In this document: piece by piece, positions 8,833 through 16,201 of the stretch
Layout: each line of letters opens with the position of its first letter
Numbering within the stretch: position 1 is the first letter of the stretch
Source: a virus
IMG/VR virus record: IMGVR_UViG_3300028422_001967
Location: 1 to 34,955 of that record
Strand: one strand, 5' to 3'
Length of the DNA: 34,955 nucleotides
Made by a program: the position numbers and the translations under genes
Notes under the pieces: model-generated
The model's input: the letters and a program-made list of their open reading frames with translations, nothing else
Database searches by the model: none
Told to the model about the DNA's origin: nothing

Positions 8833-10562
8833 TACTGCGCCACCTCCGCGGCTACGGCCAAGATCGTGGCCGGGTTGGCACTGGTTCCGGTGATGCGAAC
8901 GGTTGCCCCGCGCCCACCGGCGCGCCCGCCCCTCCACCCGAGGAAGCGGATCGGCTTGGTGCCGGTGAATGGCTGCGGCGGGCGGTCGAGCAGGTCATCG
9001 CCGACGAACTGGTCCGCTATCGGGCGGCCGTTCACCGTCATCCCGGCGGTGTTCTCGACGACGATGGACGCGCGGACGATGCGATGGCGTTCCATGATCT
9101 CGGAGCCGTCCACCATTGCCGGCATGGTCTCGACGGCCCAGTCGAACGAGAAGCCGATCTCAATCGAGGACACCGCGTAGGGCGCGGTGATCGCGCCGCC
9201 GGTCACTACAGCCTGCCCAAGCGGCGCCCCGTCGCCTATCAGGTCGACGGTTTCGCCCTCGTAGAAGTCGAGCAGGTCGTCATCCCATGTGTCAGTCGCG
9301 GTTTCTGCGGTGAACGCAACCGAGCAATCCAAGCGACGGTCTGGATCGAGGCGCTCTATGGTGTAGATGCTGTTTTCGGCGACCACACGATGAACCAGGA
9401 AATACGGGATATTTCCAACGACAGCGACAGCGAGGATTTCCCCTCCGGTCGTCAACAGCGTCCACCCGGTCATCTTCTGGACCTTGCGGGAATTGAGAAC
9501 GGCGACTGTTCCGTCCTCGCCGTTGACGACGTAGAGGTGGTTCGCGCTGTTGGTCTCGTTCCCTCGCCGCGCCGCCATGTCGACCGGCTGGCGCATCAGA
9601 GCCGACGAGAGCAGCGCCACGTCCTCGGCACGGTAGCTCTGGGTGTCGTAGTCGAAGATCACCTCGTAGATCGTGCTGAAACCGCTTTCCTCGCCGTAGC
9701 TGGCGTACATCACAGAGCCATCGATTTCTGCGGGGCGCAGCCGGGCGGCGGGCACCTCGCTAGAGCGCCGCATGAAGAAGTTCTGCGGCGTGATCGCGTC
9801 ATCGGCGACGCGAGCAAACAGCCCACCTTTGGTGAAGGCGAAGAAGTCGTTGAGCGCGTAGAGCTGCTGGACGGCGCAAACGCGATCGTTGTCGAACGTG
9901 AGTTCCACAGCCTCGTCGTCCAGAGCACTGCTGGTGGTAGCGAAGTCGAAGAAGTCGTTCGCGCCGCTGCCCCATACGGTTTGGGGGCGGGCGCGCGACC
10001 CGCCGAAGTAGAGTCGCCCCTGGTGTAGGAACACCGAGCGGGGCCATCCGCGCGTCGCAGACCAAACGTTCTCATTCCCACTGCCAAAATCGTACTGAGG
10101 CACGTTGGTGAGGGTGATCGTCGACAGCGTCCACGAGGTGTGCGAGCCAGAGCGCACCAGTTTTGCCGGTGCATGATCTGGATGCACGAGGATCAGCGTG
10201 TCGAGGCTCTGGACCCATGACAGCGCAGCGATTTCATCGGCGGTGTAGGTTGTGGTGACGGTTGCCGCCAGCGTGCCGTCTGGCAAATACACGTCGATCG
10301 CCAGCGCCCGAACCAGCATCAGGTAGACCTGCTCCGTCGAGAACTCGAAACGCAGCAGCCGGGCATTGTCGCCACCGCTGGCGACGGTCGCGAACCACGC
10401 GAGCCCACCGCGCAGCGTCACGCCGCCGAGAGGAAGCCCGAGCATATTGGTGACGTCCAGCCCGCCCGACTTGTACGCCTCAACGTCGAACCGAGCGATG
10501 CTTGCTTCATCCAGCATTCCCGCGGAAAAGTTCGTCTGGATGCTGTAGCCGCGGCTCGCCAT
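8832..10562 (-). CDS. Tail tubular protein B / nozzle protein
   Basis: The 576-residue beta-rich protein fits the T7 gp12-like nozzle that forms the distal tail tube. It begins RGYSIQTNFSAGMLDEASIARFD, a typical nozzle opening, and contains WSATRGWPRSVFLHQGRLYF near 160-180. The ATG at 10560-10562 forms a TGATG overlap with the adaptor stop; the GTG just before it is less likely. It is preceded by the adaptor and followed by the internal proteins, the standard podovirus order. Confidence 0.86.
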   Translation of the reverse strand: MASRGYSIQTNFSAGMLDEASIARFDVEAYKSGGLDVTNMLGLPLGGVTLRGGLAWFATVASGGDNARLLRFEFSTEQVYLMLVRALAIDVYLPDGTLAATVTTTYTADEIAALSWVQSLDTLILVHPDHAPAKLVRSGSHTSWTLSTITLTNVPQYDFGSGNENVWSATRGWPRSVFLHQGRLYFGGSRARPQTVWGSGANDFFDFATTSSALDDEAVELTFDNDRVCAVQQLYALNDFFAFTKGGLFARVADDAITPQNFFMRRSSEVPAARLRPAEIDGSVMYASYGEESGFSTIYEVIFDYDTQSYRAEDVALLSSALMRQPVDMAARRGNETNSANHLYVVNGEDGTVAVLNSRKVQKMTGWTLLTTGGEILAVAVVGNIPYFLVHRVVAENSIYTIERLDPDRRLDCSVAFTAETATDTWDDDLLDFYEGETVDLIGDGAPLGQAVVTGGAITAPYAVSSIEIGFSFDWAVETMPAMVDGSEIMERHRIVRASIVVENTAGMTVNGRPIADQFVGDDLLDRPPQPFTGTKPIRFLGWRGGRAGGRGATVRITGTSANPATILAVAAEVAQ

Positions 10563-11131
10563 CACCGGCCCTCAAGCAAGGTGAAGTCCTGAAAGGCATT
10601 CGGGGTCTGTTGCTGCGCATCCGTCAGGCGCGCAGATCCGAGCTTGCTGGATGCCAGACGCGCCGCAAGGTCCGCGCGCGAGGTGTTTTCGGTGAGCGGG
10701 AGGCAGAACTCAGCAGCCAGGCGCGCAATCAGAACGCCGTCGAAATACGGCGGACACGCGCTCTCATCTGGCCGGAAGATATACGAAAGGACGATCGCCT
10801 CTTCATCGCAGTGGATGCGGCGCTCCTTGATGCGATAGTCGACGCCGCTGCCGGTTTTCAGCGCAGGCGTACCGACCGAGAGAGCGCGGAGAAAATCGTC
10901 CGGAAGCTGGAAGGCGTAATCGAAATCCGCGACCGGTGTCGCAACGAGTGGGGCAAGCTCGATCTGCCCGGTGGCGAATGACCACGGATACGACGAGATC
11001 AGTTCATCACGCACGCTGGAATAGAGCAGGCCAGCCACATCGGATTCGGCGCTGCCATCTCCGAAGCTGGTGATCGGATCAATGCCGATCGAGAGCAGCG
11101 CGCGGCTGCACAGTGCGATGTCGGAAAGCAT
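10562..11131 (-). CDS. Tail tubular protein A / head-tail adaptor
   Basis: The 189-residue protein resembles the gp11-like adaptor ring that links portal and nozzle. It has the common opening LSDIALCSRALLSIGIDPI, then SSVRDELISSYPWSFA near 37-52 and a YAFQLPDDFLRAL segment near 71-83. The start is an ATG at 11129-11131, about 60 bp after the preceding gene, with a hairpin between them. Confidence 0.85.
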   Translation of the reverse strand: MLSDIALCSRALLSIGIDPITSFGDGSAESDVAGLLYSSVRDELISSYPWSFATGQIELAPLVATPVADFDYAFQLPDDFLRALSVGTPALKTGSGVDYRIKERRIHCDEEAIVLSYIFRPDESACPPYFDGVLIARLAAEFCLPLTENTSRADLAARLASSKLGSARLTDAQQQTPNAFQDFTLLEGR

Positions 11132-11160
11132 GGCGTCTGCCCTCGCCTGCCAGAAGGAAG

Positions 11161-11184
11161 CGGGGGCGACCGAAGCCGCCCCCG
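11161..11184 (-). terminator. GC-rich hairpin after the capsid-region gene
   Basis: Arms CGGGGGCG and CGCCCCCG flank an 8-nt loop. Read on the minus strand, the loop closes further through a C-G and a G-U pair onto a UUCG tetraloop. It lies just after the stop of the 87-residue gene and is followed on the minus strand by a broken T-rich stretch (CTTCCTTCT). It may be a partial terminator that sets capsid above tail expression, or an RNA-stability element. Confidence 0.6.
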
Positions 11185-11191
11185 AGCCGGG

Positions 11192-11455
11192 TTAGTCGGT
11201 GTCGGTGCCGCCGAACGCGGTGGCGTCGGCGATGTCGACGACCCCCGAGGCATTCGAGGTGACAACCGCGAGGCCGTAGCCGTCCGAGGCGGAGATGAAA
11301 ATCCAGTCCCCGACGCGGAGCGTCGCCGCCGCGCCGTTGAAGTAGCCGGACGTGTCGATCGCCGCCTTGGCGTCAGCCGAGGACTTGTAGGCGTACAGCG
11401 ACATGTTGGCGCCGCTGCCCGCCAGAAGTTCGAAGTTGGAAGCCGAGTAAGCCAT
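11192..11455 (-). CDS. Small capsid-region protein of unknown function
   Basis: This 87-residue protein follows the major capsid gene by 30 nt, with AAAGGAA ahead of the ATG. It contains SADAKAAIDTSGYFNGAA near 26-43 and a beta-rich second half (VGDWIFISASDGYGLAVV). Its abundance-like position beside the capsid gene suggests a decoration or minor head protein, but that is inference. A strong hairpin follows the stop. Confidence 0.7.
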   Translation of the reverse strand: MAYSASNFELLAGSGANMSLYAYKSSADAKAAIDTSGYFNGAAATLRVGDWIFISASDGYGLAVVTSNASGVVDIADATAFGGTDTD

Positions 11456-11485
11456 GGTGCTTTTCCTTTCAGGTCACGGCGGCGA

Positions 11486-12325
11486 TCAGGAGATCACGCT
11501 GTCGTTCTTGCACTTGATCTTGACGACGCCGTTGCCGTCGATCAGGCAGGCGCCCTGGCTCATCATGTTGTTGATGAACCACGCGGCGCGGTCGCCGTGC
11601 CAGGTGATGTCCGCCTGGACCTCGGAGCCGATGGCGTGGCCGATCGCGGTCTTGTGCCAGAGGAAGCAGTCCTTGTTGGCCGTGGCCAGGGTCACGTCCT
11701 TCTCGGAGTGCATCAGCCAGGTGATGCCCATCCACTTGCGGCTCTCGGTGCCCTTGAGCCACGGAAAGGCGGAGCCGGCGTAGTCGGAACTGGCGAACTC
11801 GTTGATGTTCATCAGCTCGTTCCACTGGTGCGGGCCGACGATGCCGAAGCGCTGGCCGTCGTCCGGCACGTCGGCGGCGTTGAGCAGCTCGAAGGCCGAC
11901 ATGATCAGCGTCTTGGTCAGGCCGGTGCTGTAGTCGCCCACCACATTGGTGGTGGCGCTCGACGCGGCGGTGAGGATCATCTCGTCGGTCTTGCGGCCGA
12001 GGGCGTAGGCGCCCGCGTCCACCAAAACCTTGCGCTCGTCGATGTTGGTCTTCAGCTCGTCGAGCTTGTCGCTCCAGTCGCCGGCGTAGTAGTCGGCGAG
12101 CGTGCACTCGACGGGGGTGTGCTCGACGTTCATCACCGGCACCATGCCGTGGCGGCTCTTGGTGGCGGCGACGCCGGTGCCCGCCTTCTGGAACACCGTG
12201 GCCGCGCCGGTGACGGCGGTCTTGGTGCGGACCATATTGCGCAGCTTCGCGCCCATCCGCTGGTAGGCGATATGGACGTCGGCCTCATACTGCTTGATGA
12301 AGGCCTGGGAAATCGAAACGGACAT
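11486..12325 (-). CDS. Major capsid protein
   Basis: The 279-residue protein is the probable shell subunit. It matches the podoviral major capsid pattern: SVSISQAFIKQYEADVHIAY at the N-terminus, a TxxDWSDKLDELK region near 83-93, and HGDRAAWFINNMMSQGACLI near 244-263. It follows the scaffold gene after a 315-bp non-coding leader, has GAGGG before its ATG, and precedes the adaptor and nozzle. The assignment is to the HK97-fold podoviral coat family sometimes called Phage_capsid_2; this is from recognition of the pattern only. Confidence 0.85.
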   Translation of the reverse strand: MSVSISQAFIKQYEADVHIAYQRMGAKLRNMVRTKTAVTGAATVFQKAGTGVAATKSRHGMVPVMNVEHTPVECTLADYYAGDWSDKLDELKTNIDERKVLVDAGAYALGRKTDEMILTAASSATTNVVGDYSTGLTKTLIMSAFELLNAADVPDDGQRFGIVGPHQWNELMNINEFASSDYAGSAFPWLKGTESRKWMGITWLMHSEKDVTLATANKDCFLWHKTAIGHAIGSEVQADITWHGDRAAWFINNMMSQGACLIDGNGVVKIKCKNDSVIS

Positions 12326-12519
12326 GGGAAAGCCCTCGTTCTCGTTGCCGAAATCCGAGGGCTCGTTGGTGTCTGGAGACGTGCCGCCCTCGGTCGCCTC
12401 GTCTTGGTGAGGCTGTCCAGGCCGGTACGTCGGGGTCTGAGCCAGGAGAGGCCCGACGGCGGGCGGTCCCGCTGCGCCCCTTGAGCCGGGGAGGCTAGTC
12501 GAGGTCTACCTGTAGAGGG

Positions 12520-12543
12520 GCCGGGCGCTGTGCTACGCCCGGC
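12520..12543 (-). terminator. Hairpin in the capsid leader
   Basis: Arms GCCGGGCG and CGCCCGGC flank an 8-nt loop. On the minus strand it is followed by CCCTCTACAGG, with no clear T run. It could be an attenuator, a processing site or a transcript-stabilising stem rather than a true terminator. Confidence 0.4.
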
Positions 12544-12610
12544 TACGATTCCACCCAGGAGACATGGCGGGTCCTGACCAAGGAGATGCCGCCGACACAC
12601 GTACAATACC

Positions 12611-12630
12611 GCAACTACGTTCGCAGTTGC
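12611..12630. promoter_or_regulatory. 20-bp dyad, copy 1 (capsid leader)
   Basis: The sequence GCAACTAC-GTTC-GCAGTTGC fits the dyad GCAACTGC-N4-GCAGTTGC with one changed base, in the left half. A second copy lies at 18502-18521 over the presumed terminase promoter. The shared half-sites and the same 4-bp centre suggest a protein-binding site. It could also act as an RNA stem, since it is just after the scaffold stop. Confidence 0.45.
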
Positions 12631-12640
12631 AACACCGGTT

Positions 12641-13444
12641 TTACGCGACGACGCGCGCGCCGATCCGGCCCTGCCGTTCGAGGGCTTCCCACCCCTCCGC
12701 AACGCGCCGGCGGGTCACCGGGTCGCCGTTGATGTAGGCGTCTGAGGCCTGAAGCGCGCGCAGGGATTCCTCGCTCACGGTCGGCGCCGGGGCCTCGCGC
12801 GAACTCGGGACGGACTTCTCGCCGATCCTGTCCTTCAGCGCCTTCAGCAGGAGCACGCCTTCGGACGACGACGCCAGAGCTTCTGCGGCCATCAACAGCC
12901 CAGGGTTCTTCTGGAAATCCTGCCCGAGTAGACCGCTGACCCACTGACCGAGGCCATCCATCTGTGCCTTGGCATCAGGGCCTAGCGCCTTTTCCAGCGA
13001 TGCGCGCTCGACGGCCTGGTCGAGCGTACCCGAAACCTGGCCCTCGAAGTAGAGGGCGGACAGTTCGTTGAACTGCTCTTGGCTGAGGCCGTTCTTCTTC
13101 GCGAACTCCATGGCCGCCTTCGCCAGCGGCTGCTCGGGGTCAGCCTTGATTCGCTCGGCCAACGCCTCTGGCACCTTCAGCTCGTAGCTTTCCGGAGCCT
13201 GTGGCTTGCCTTCGCCGAGCTTCTGGCGAAGGTCTTGGCGGGATTTCAGGAGCGCGCCGATCCGCGGCGCGTTCGCATCTCCGTCCCAGAACTCGTCTGG
13301 GATTTCGATCTGCTGCCCGTCGAACTCGACGAGGCGCGGGTTTGCCGAAGCCGCGGGCTGCCCGCCGCCGTCTCCGCCAGCGGGCGCGGCTTCCGCTCCC
13401 GGCTGGTTCCCTTCGGCACCCAGAGAAAGAAGCGCATCGTTCAT
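12641..13444 (-). CDS. Scaffold / capsid assembly protein
   Basis: The 267-residue protein is acidic, Ala/Glu/Gln-rich and helical, with a Pro/Gly/Ala-rich N-terminus. It lies between portal and major capsid genes, which is the usual place for the scaffold. Segments such as PDEFWDGDANAPRIGALLKS near 50-69 resemble phage scaffold proteins. The ATG at 13442-13444 forms an ATGA overlap with the preceding stop. The role is chaperoning coat assembly; the protein is probably removed before packaging. Confidence 0.78.
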   Translation of the reverse strand: MNDALLSLGAEGNQPGAEAAPAGGDGGGQPAASANPRLVEFDGQQIEIPDEFWDGDANAPRIGALLKSRQDLRQKLGEGKPQAPESYELKVPEALAERIKADPEQPLAKAAMEFAKKNGLSQEQFNELSALYFEGQVSGTLDQAVERASLEKALGPDAKAQMDGLGQWVSGLLGQDFQKNPGLLMAAEALASSSEGVLLLKALKDRIGEKSVPSSREAPAPTVSEESLRALQASDAYINGDPVTRRRVAEGWEALERQGRIGARVVA

Positions 13445-13647
13445 CCTTTCCGTCCCTCCATCACGAGGTTGATGATGTGTTTTGCGAGCGTGCGGCGGCC
13501 TTCCTGCTGCCAAAGCTGCTCACTGGTTTTGACATCCGCGCCCATCGTTCGCTCCAGCTCACGGGTGCGGAGATAGGCCAGCGCCTTATCGCCGTCCGGT
13601 CCGCGAAACACGCGGGCGAACAGCGCTTGATCGTCTGTGGCCGCCAT
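13441..13647 (-). CDS. Bbp19-like small phage protein
   Basis: This 68-residue protein has the pattern FARVFRGPDG...ALAYLRTRELERTMG, then EGRRTLAKHIINLVMEG, recalled from the Bordetella phage BPP-1 gp19-like family that lies beside portal genes in podoviruses. The start forms TGATG with the portal stop, and the end forms ATGA with the scaffold start. Its exact role in head assembly is unknown. Confidence 0.7.
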   Translation of the reverse strand: MAATDDQALFARVFRGPDGDKALAYLRTRELERTMGADVKTSEQLWQQEGRRTLAKHIINLVMEGRKG

Positions 13648-15236
13648 CAGATCGCCCCCCGCGGGTCGATCTTGCCCGCCACCTTGCCCGCCGCCTCTGC
13701 CAGCGCCAGGCCTTGCTGCATCGCCTGCTGCTCCTTCTGGTCGGCGGCAACCTCTTCCAGCGGCCGGAGATCGTCCTCGGAGAAGCCGTTGATGCTGAGA
13801 TAGCGGCGCATGAACTTCGGGCGGTCGACGAGCGCGGAAACCGTCTCGGGGTCGGCCTGGAACGCCATCACGTAGGCCTGCATCTGCTGCTGCGCGTCGG
13901 CGATGTCCTGCATTGCCGAGAGCGGGTTACTCGGGATCGGATCGACGGCCTTTTCTCCGAACAGAATCGGCTCGATGTAATACGCGCTGCCGGCCATCGC
14001 CGGGCTCATCAGGATTGCGAGGCAGCGCCGCACGATCGGGAACTGAAGCTCGGTAAGCAGCCGCAGGCTCATCGGAAGATCGATGGCGATCTGGTCTGCG
14101 CGTCGCTCGCCGATCTCGTAGGCGGTGCGCCCGCCTTCGTCTATGGGCGGCAACTGCGGCCCCTTGATTCCGGAATCGATGTTCTGCTGCAGGTCCTGCA
14201 ACACCACCTGCGACACGTCGAACTTGCCCGGCGCTTCCAGCGGCGTCAGCCCCTCCGAGCCGGGTGCCTTGGGGATGATCGCGCCGGGCACAAGTTTGAT
14301 GTTTGCGGGATTGAGCACGCCGTCGTCCTCCGCCTGCCAAAGCCCGGTAACGGCAATGGAGGCGTTCTTGAGGATCAGCTCCTTGGTCTTGTTCGCCGTG
14401 GCGATGTCGGCCCGCGCGTCCATCACCGGGCCGCGGCCCATGGTTTCGCCTGTGGCCTTGTCCATGCGGAACACCACCCACGGAGAGGTCTGGTAGATGC
14501 GATCGACGAGATGCGTCTCACCGTCACAGAGGATCACCGCATAGTCGAACCGCTTCTTCTTCGTGTCCCAGATGGTTGCCTCGACGATCTTCATCTCGGC
14601 GTCAGGGTCGTCCTTGATCCGCTGCTGCTTGTCGCTCGGGATTTTTGCGTCCGGCCAGCGCTGCTCTATGTCTCGTCCGGGCACATCCCATGCGCGGAAC
14701 ACCGTGCGAATCGTGCCGTCCGGGCTTTCCTCGGGAACCACCTGGCCGATCGGCACCGCCTCGAACCGCAACGGGTCCTCAGGTGTGCCTTCTGTGATCA
14801 GAATTGCCCCCGTCGAAACCAGGGCGTCGCCGAGCGCGAGAGGAATCTCCAGGTGAAAATTCGAGCGGTCGATGGCCTTGTGGAACCGATCGACAGCGGG
14901 CTCCGACCATGTGCGCCACTGGCTTTTCTCGGTTTCACCCAGCGTGTCCGGGTCCTGACCATTCGGGGCGAAATCCGTCCAGTTGCGGAACGGCGGAAAC
15001 AGGTCGCCATGGAGCTTGGCGCGCTTCCACTTCACCGCGCGGACGGCTGTTCCGTCGAAGATTTCGCGGTCGTTGAGCGCGCCTTCTGTGTTCTTCGTCA
15101 GCGTCGGCTCGTGGTTCGGCAGCGTCAGGTCATACGCGGCCTGGAGCGTTCCGTCCCACAGGCGGCGCTTGGCCTCGGCCCGTGCAAAGCGCCGCAGGAT
15201 CGGGTCCTGATATTTGCCCTTGCCAGCGTCAGCCAT
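13647..15236 (-). CDS. Portal / head-tail connector protein
   Basis: The 529-residue protein forms the portal ring for DNA entry and exit. It fits the T7 gp8-like connector family: ILRRFARAEAKRRLWDG near the N-terminus, an FPPFRNWTDF segment near 80-89, and a C-terminal helical barrel region. The ATG at 15236 is chosen because GGGGG lies 6 nt upstream; an ATG at 15242 would directly abut that site. It overlaps the preceding 48-codon frame by 8 nt (ATGGCTGA). Confidence 0.88.
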   Translation of the reverse strand: MADAGKGKYQDPILRRFARAEAKRRLWDGTLQAAYDLTLPNHEPTLTKNTEGALNDREIFDGTAVRAVKWKRAKLHGDLFPPFRNWTDFAPNGQDPDTLGETEKSQWRTWSEPAVDRFHKAIDRSNFHLEIPLALGDALVSTGAILITEGTPEDPLRFEAVPIGQVVPEESPDGTIRTVFRAWDVPGRDIEQRWPDAKIPSDKQQRIKDDPDAEMKIVEATIWDTKKKRFDYAVILCDGETHLVDRIYQTSPWVVFRMDKATGETMGRGPVMDARADIATANKTKELILKNASIAVTGLWQAEDDGVLNPANIKLVPGAIIPKAPGSEGLTPLEAPGKFDVSQVVLQDLQQNIDSGIKGPQLPPIDEGGRTAYEIGERRADQIAIDLPMSLRLLTELQFPIVRRCLAILMSPAMAGSAYYIEPILFGEKAVDPIPSNPLSAMQDIADAQQQMQAYVMAFQADPETVSALVDRPKFMRRYLSINGFSEDDLRPLEEVAADQKEQQAMQQGLALAEAAGKVAGKIDPRGAI

Positions 15237-15375
15237 GATCATCCCCCTTTGTGTTGATCGACTTCTCCGCGCCCTGCTTTGCGGTCTCCGCCTCTTTCCA
15301 CCTCTCGGCTTCTTTCGTGCCAGCCCTTGCCGCGACGGAGACAACTTCTGCGCTCGGGGTGAATGTCGCCCCCAT
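15229..15375 (-). CDS. Possible 48-residue protein ahead of portal
   Basis: The frame runs from an ATG two bases after the preceding stop to a TGA inside the portal start (ATGGCTGA). It exactly fills an otherwise empty 140-bp gap. The peptide is charged and helical (EAERWKEAETAKQGAEKS near 22-39), with high GC in third codon positions. The ribosome site is weak (GGGGG about 10 nt upstream). It could be a real small phage protein or a chance frame carrying the portal ribosome site. Confidence 0.5.
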   Translation of the reverse strand: MGATFTPSAEVVSVAARAGTKEAERWKEAETAKQGAEKSINTKGDDHG

Positions 15376-15377
15376 GG

Positions 15378-15569
15378 TCAGCCAGCCCCCAGCGTGGTCT
15401 TGCCAACGCCGGTTTCCCCGGTACCGGAGAACGTCAGCAGCGGGCGACCGGATTGCCCGGCCTTGAGGTTGCGGAGCTTGGCCTCGTTGGCAGCCTTGGT
15501 GGCGTCCGCTTCTTCCTGGGCGGCCTTCGCAGCTGCGTCAGCGGCGCTCGTATCGGGCTTACTCTGCAT
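15378..15569 (-). CDS. Probable internal start: 63-residue Ala-rich protein
   Basis: This alternative product is in the same frame as the longer 15378-15980 gene. AGGAGG at 15578-15583 is the best ribosome site seen here, 8 nt before the ATG. The peptide is a helical Ala/Lys/Glu segment followed by a Gly/Thr-rich tail. In-frame internal initiation would give both a fused and a free form. Confidence 0.5.
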   Translation of the reverse strand: MQSKPDTSAADAAAKAAQEEADATKAANEAKLRNLKAGQSGRPLLTFSGTGETGVGKTTLGAG

Positions 15570-15980
15570 GGCGTTTTCCTCCTGTTTCAGGCGACGGTAT
15601 AGGGCGTGCGGGGTCGTCCACGGCCATGCCGGAACGCCGAGCAGATGGGCAACTGTGGTTACACAGGTTGGTACGAGGCGCGGGGCCCACGACACCGGGC
15701 GGCGCGCGGAGACGGCGACGGTTTCGCCAGTCAATCCGTCGGCGTACTCCTGCGGCACCTCGAACAAGTCGAGACACTGAAGGTTGTGGTTGACATAGAG
15801 CCAGTGGTCGGAGGTGTGCATGGGTCGCACGGCGAAGCAGTGCCGGAACCCCGGCTTGAGGAACGCGCGCAACGCCCACGAGACGAAGCGCAGCGGCCAC
15901 GGGTCGCCCTTTCCGGCGGCGGGCGGGTCGCAGAACACCACGATCCATAGTGGGCTGGTGATGGCGGGGACGGTTTTCAT
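15378..15980 (-). CDS. NlpC/P60-like fold protein fused to a small Ala-rich phage protein
   Basis: The 200-residue frame has two parts. Residues 1-133 contain a histidine segment (MHTSDHW near 54-60) and PTCVTTVAHLLGVPAWPWTT near 104-123. This looks like a phage cysteine-peptidase-like fold found between terminase and portal genes. Residues 138-200 are Ala/Glu-rich and end GRPLLTFSGTGETG...TTLGAG, which resembles a protein usually encoded separately. The join holds AGGAGG 8 nt before an in-frame ATG at 15567-15569, so the second part may also be made alone. The start overlaps the preceding stop as ATGA. Confidence 0.72.
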   Translation of the reverse strand: MKTVPAITSPLWIVVFCDPPAAGKGDPWPLRFVSWALRAFLKPGFRHCFAVRPMHTSDHWLYVNHNLQCLDLFEVPQEYADGLTGETVAVSARRPVSWAPRLVPTCVTTVAHLLGVPAWPWTTPHALYRRLKQEENAMQSKPDTSAADAAAKAAQEEADATKAANEAKLRNLKAGQSGRPLLTFSGTGETGVGKTTLGAG

Positions 15981-16201
15981 CCGTCTGCATCTCCCCGTAG
16001 AAGTTGCATCTTCGCGCGCTCAATCATCCAAAGCACGTCGCCTCCATCCGATGCACTCGACGCGAAATATTCTTCGCCGTCCGTGGTCCAACCGATCACG
16101 ACAACCTGGGCAAAGTCCTCCTCGACCGCTGCATCGAGAACGCGAGAGGCCGGAATATCAAGAGACGTGACGACGGGGAGAATCACTACGTTGTCGCTCA
16201 T
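15977..16201 (-). CDS. Small conserved phage protein after terminase
   Basis: The 74-residue protein reads VVILPVVTSLDIPASRVLDAA, then VVVIGWTTDGEEYFASSASDGGD near 35-57 and LLRGDADG at the end. I recognise the pattern as common downstream of podoviral terminase genes, without a known function. The ATG forms TGATG with the terminase stop; the end forms ATGA with the next gene. Confidence 0.75.
   Translation of the reverse strand: MSDNVVILPVVTSLDIPASRVLDAAVEEDFAQVVVIGWTTDGEEYFASSASDGGDVLWMIERAKMQLLRGDADG

Larger units (their letters stand above)
12326..12640. other. 315-bp non-coding leader between scaffold and capsid genes
   Basis: No convincing gene fills this stretch. It holds a 20-bp dyad at 12611-12630, an 8-bp-stem hairpin at 12520-12543, and GC-rich sequence up to the capsid ribosome-binding site. 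In a gene train whose other junctions overlap by a few bases, this long gap stands out and probably carries a promoter or leader for high capsid expression. Confidence 0.7.

Noticed and set aside
11597-12484. Long plus-strand frame of 295 codons
   Set aside because: It is antisense to the well-supported major capsid gene; composition is Gly/Ala/Val/Leu/Arg-rich and no ribosome site is visible.
13713-15257. Plus-strand frame of 514 codons
   Set aside because: It is the complement of the portal gene and has no family-like motif.
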